From NCBI GenBank assembly GCA_902462065.1, contig CABQAK010000010.1, positions 1-51,819 of the forward strand: a stretch of 51,819 nucleotides of DNA. The letters run 5' to 3'. Source of the stretch: an uncultured Collinsella sp. (GTDB taxonomy: Bacteria > Actinomycetota > Coriobacteriia > Coriobacteriales > Coriobacteriaceae). Positions 49,213 to 51,819 of this stretch are shown one piece after another (the stretch's first letter is position 1; every line of letters begins with the position of its first letter). The notes under the pieces were generated by a model. That model was not told the origin of the DNA and ran no database searches. It was given only the letters and a program-made list of their open reading frames with translations. The position numbers and the translations under genes were made by a program.

Positions 49213-51012
49213 CTAGTTCTTTTCGGAGGCTTCGGCCTCGGCGGACTGTTCGGCGGTTTTCTCGGAATCTGATTCGGAGGTCGATCCCTGATCGGTGTTG
49301 TCGCGAATCGTTTGCGCGTCGATCACCTGGCGGGTCTGCTCCTCGTCGATCTGGTGGCGGTACTTGGATATCGTGTCCTGCGCATCGTCGACACTTGTTT
49401 GCGGAATGCCCGCCTTGAGGCGGTTTTGCGTGTCTTCGGGCAGGTCGGACAGCTTGATACTGGTTTCGCTTTCGAGCCAGTGGAGCTTGAGTCCGAGCGG
49501 CTTGCCGGGTAGGCCGCGCCAGACGGCGACATTGCCCTGGTGGGTGCCCAGGTAGTACGAGCCGGTGACACCCGTGTAGGCCCAGATGCCAGCTGCCAGC
49601 ACCAAGACGAGGGCCAGGATGGCGGCGATAGTAACGTTGCGGCGACGCACGCGTTGCGCCTCGCGCATGACGCCATCGTCAACCAGGTCAACGACTACTA
49701 CGGTCACGTTGTCGTGGCCGCCGGCGGCAAGCGCCGCGTCCACTAGGTTGTCGACGCAGATTTGCGCGGTTGAGGACTGCGTGGCGATGTTCTCGATATC
49801 GCTATCGGGAATCATGCTCGAAAGGCCGTCGGAGCACAGGATCAGACGGTCGCCTTCCTCGATATGCAGAGTGAAGTGGTCGGCATACATGGCGGGGTCC
49901 GAGCCCAGCGCGCGGGTGATGACCGAACGGTTGGGGTGGACGCGAGCCTCGTCTGCCGTGATCTCGCCGGCGTCCACGAGCTCCTCCACGTAGGAGTGGT
50001 CGCGGGTCACGCGGATGAGCGTGCCCTCGTGGAGCAGGTAGGCGCGCGAGTCGCCCACGTGGGCGATGGCGAGCGTGTCGTTTTCGATATAGGCGCAAGT
50101 GGCTGTGCAGCCCATGCCGGGCTTGCCCAGGCCGTTCATGGCCGCCTCGATTACGGCGGCGTTGGCTGCCTCGACGGCTGCGGCCAGGCGTGCTGCGTCG
50201 GCGGACTGCGGGGCCGTCTTGGCAATAGTCTCGACGGCGATGGAAGAGGCTACCTCGCCGGCAGCGTGACCACCCATGCCGTCGCATACGCAAAAGAGCG
50301 GCGACTGCACCAGGTAGGAATCCTCATTGTGCGGGCGCACGCAGCCAACGTCGGAGCGGGCGCCCCACATGAGTTGCGTGGTGGTGCCGGCATCATAGGT
50401 CGAGTCGGTCTCGATGCGCTCCTCGGTCAGGGGCTCAAAGCTCATGGTCGAGCCGGGGTCTTTGAGCTTGGCCTCAACGGCGGCAACGTCGATTTCGGCG
50501 GTGTCACCGGGAGAGGCGGTGTCGGTCACGGCGTTTGATTCGGAATCGCCGGTGTCCGGGGAGTCGGGCTCCTCGGACACGCGGGCGGTCGACTCGTCGT
50601 CTTGCGGGCTGACGTCTATAGGCTCGGGCGCCGGCGTAGACGCGGGCGCAACCTCGGATGCTGGGGCTATGGGAAACGCCGGCGCGGCGGGCTCGGGTGC
50701 CGCAAACACCGCAGCGCTCTCGTTGATTGCCGCGGCGACGGGCTCTGCAAAGTGAGCTGGCGCCGGGGTTGCTTCGGGCGCTGTGGGCTGTTCCGCAGCA
50801 TGTGCGCCGATGGGCGCCGCTACGGCATCCTCTTCGTCCTCGTTATCGGCGAGATCCGAAATATCATGCGTTACATGCGAAAGAGGCAGGGAGAACACGG
50901 TGTCCTCGGGCTCCACGGGTGCGGAGCCCGCCGGAGCGGCGTGGGCCGGCGCAGCTGTGGCGGCGGCCGGTGCCTCGGTCATAGTTGCGGACTTGTTCTC
51001 CTCGTCGATCAT
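49213..51012 (-). CDS. pstP: PP2C-family protein phosphatase (PstP type) with long disordered N-terminus
   Basis: The 599-residue protein starts with about 215 residues rich in Ala, Pro, Glu and Ser, expected to be disordered. The PP2C domain follows (about 218-465) with SDVGCVRPHNEDS, CDGMGGHAAGE, HVGDSRAY, LCSDGL and GGHDNVTVV, holding the metal-binding Asp residues. One membrane segment (about 480-500) and an outer part of about 100 residues complete it. It reverses PknB phosphorylation. Related PstP proteins start directly with the phosphatase domain, so the leader is unusual. The start overlaps the fhaB stop (ATGA). Confidence 0.94.
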   Translation of the reverse strand: MIDEENKSATMTEAPAAATAAPAHAAPAGSAPVEPEDTVFSLPLSHVTHDISDLADNEDEEDAVAAPIGAHAAEQPTAPEATPAPAHFAEPVAAAINESAAVFAAPEPAAPAFPIAPASEVAPASTPAPEPIDVSPQDDESTARVSEEPDSPDTGDSESNAVTDTASPGDTAEIDVAAVEAKLKDPGSTMSFEPLTEERIETDSTYDAGTTTQLMWGARSDVGCVRPHNEDSYLVQSPLFCVCDGMGGHAAGEVASSIAVETIAKTAPQSADAARLAAAVEAANAAVIEAAMNGLGKPGMGCTATCAYIENDTLAIAHVGDSRAYLLHEGTLIRVTRDHSYVEELVDAGEITADEARVHPNRSVITRALGSDPAMYADHFTLHIEEGDRLILCSDGLSSMIPDSDIENIATQSSTAQICVDNLVDAALAAGGHDNVTVVVVDLVDDGVMREAQRVRRRNVTIAAILALVLVLAAGIWAYTGVTGSYYLGTHQGNVAVWRGLPGKPLGLKLHWLESETSIKLSDLPEDTQNRLKAGIPQTSVDDAQDTISKYRHQIDEEQTRQVIDAQTIRDNTDQGSTSESDSEKTAEQSAEAEASEKN

Positions 51013-51425
51013 CGACGGTTCACCTTCATGACCACGTCGCCAATCTGGACTTCGTCGCCCTCACGCAGCGTCGCGGGCTCCACGAGCTGGCGGCCGTTGA
51101 CGAGCGTGCCGTTAAGCGAGTTGAGGTCCTCGATGATGAGCGCCGGGCCCTGCAGCGAAAAGCGCGCATGCGAGGCCGAGACGAACGGTTCGTTGATGCA
51201 GATGTCCGAAGATGGCGAACGACCGACGATGACGGGGCCGAGCATGTCTACGTGGATGCCGCGGATACCGCGCGGACCCTTGTCCACATCAATCGTCCAG
51301 ATAGCCGAGTCGCGGCGCTGCCCGCGCACAAGTCCCACGCCGGTCTTCATGACGGCGAACAGGAAGATATAGAGCAGGGCGACCAGGACGATGCGGCCTG
51401 CAAAAAGGACGATATCGATGTTCAT
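51009..51425 (-). CDS. fhaB: Membrane-anchored FHA-domain protein (FhaB-like)
   Basis: The 138-residue protein has an N-terminal membrane segment (about 5-28) and a C-terminal FHA domain (about 60-138). FHA motifs GRSPSSDI, SASHARF and LNSLNGTLVNG bind phosphothreonine. In mycobacteria FhaB (FipA) links PknB/PstP signalling to cell division and peptidoglycan synthesis. The stop overlaps the pstP start by four bases. The neighbouring gene upstream encodes another FHA protein. Confidence 0.93.
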   Translation of the reverse strand: MNIDIVLFAGRIVLVALLYIFLFAVMKTGVGLVRGQRRDSAIWTIDVDKGPRGIRGIHVDMLGPVIVGRSPSSDICINEPFVSASHARFSLQGPALIIEDLNSLNGTLVNGRQLVEPATLREGDEVQIGDVVMKVNRR

Positions 51426-51431
51426 AAGCGA

Positions 51432-51819
51432 CTATCCCCTAAATTCAAAGGTGCTCAGGCCAAACGTCAGCAGATCGCCGTTGCGCAGCGGGCAGCGCGT
51501 AATGCGGCGGTTGTTGACGAGCGTGCCGTTGGTGGAATTGAGGTCCTCGATCGACCAATCCGAGCCCGTAAAGGTGAGCTGGGCGTGGCGGCGCGACACG
51601 TTGGGGTCGCGCAGGGCAATGTCGGAAACCGAGCGCTCGCGACCGATGGTCACCTGTGCGGAGGTGATGCTATGGCTCTCGCCGCTCACGACGTCAACGA
51701 GCTGGGCGAGCGGGCGCTGCGGGGCGCGAGTGCTCGCCATGTTGGAGGCGATGCCGGCTGCGGCGCCTAGGCCCACGGCGGCACCGGTCGCGGCGGAAGG
51801 ACCTGCATCAACAACTGCA
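51432..51819 (-). CDS. fhaA: FHA-domain protein (FhaA-like), C-terminal part only
   Basis: The open frame runs off the window edge without a stop, so only the last 129 residues or so are visible. They contain a complete FHA domain with IGRERSVSDI, SRRHAQL and LNSTNGTLVNN, preceded by an Ala/Gly-rich linker. In actinobacteria FhaA has an N-terminal DUF3662 domain and binds the phosphorylated lipid II flippase MviN. The position directly before fhaB supports this. The GTG at 51776 is not a convincing start. Confidence 0.85.
   Translation of the reverse strand, partial: AVVDAGPSAATGAAVGLGAAAGIASNMASTRAPQRPLAQLVDVVSGESHSITSAQVTIGRERSVSDIALRDPNVSRRHAQLTFTGSDWSIEDLNSTNGTLVNNRRITRCPLRNGDLLTFGLSTFEFRG

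Overview
The window looks like a chromosomal segment of a Coriobacteriia gut anaerobe, most likely Collinsella or a close relative (inference). The basis is high GC, strong GC-rich third positions, an HspR rather than HrcA heat-shock system, the actinobacterial FHA/PP2C/SEDS/PBP/kinase cluster, many ferredoxin-type proteins, and hyp/nikR hydrogenase maturation genes. No phage, plasmid, CRISPR or complete insertion sequence is visible. One tRNA-Arg(CCU) is present.

Layout. 1-2050: a Fic protein gene (minus strand) lying between two copies of a palindromic repeat. 2051-3893: an EIIA-Glc-type PTS protein, a lipoprotein, and an intergenic region full of repeats. 3894-10496: a minus-strand operon reading small unknown protein, nikR, hypF, hypC, hypD, hypE, then a HAD phosphatase. 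10717-13809: thioredoxin, a UDG-fold-like protein, and an AgrC/AgrA-like two-component pair. 14016-17968: nadA-nadB-nadC-niaR behind a perfect 19-bp inverted repeat. 18056-23199: ferredoxin, then dnaK-grpE-dnaJ-hspR. 23594-25894: an aconitase-family hydratase. 26063-28250: two orphan membrane-anchored proteins separated and flanked by several kinds of palindromic repeat. 28381-31008: clpB, sharing an operator-like motif with dnaK. 31655-33007: an AAA_14/DUF4143 ATPase. 33081-36550: a membrane-anchored protein, a DUF5692-like membrane protein and a TetR regulator. 36740-40140: a large iron-sulfur/FAD oxidoreductase divergent from tetR, then hypA. 40478-43760: a mannose-family PTS (EIIAB, EIIC, EIID) plus ManO. 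43875-44180: tRNA-Arg followed by tRNA-derived fragments. 44232-51819: a minus-strand cell-envelope signalling operon reading fhaA, fhaB, pstP, a RodA/FtsW-PBP fusion, and pknB.

How the genes work together. NikR, HypA and HypF/C/D/E point to nickel-dependent [NiFe]-hydrogenase maturation, although no hydrogenase structural gene lies here. NiaR probably represses its own NAD-synthesis operon. HspR probably represses dnaK and clpB together. The PknB/PstP/FHA proteins sit with a single polypeptide carrying both peptidoglycan polymerase and transpeptidase modules.

The most unusual content is (1) the SEDS-PBP fusion and (2) dense intergenic repeats. One repeat family, here called family A, has four copies whose long stem changes on both sides together. 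Several other hairpins of different sequence enclose a common GGGAC-containing loop, which suggests REP-like elements whose transposase is not in the window.
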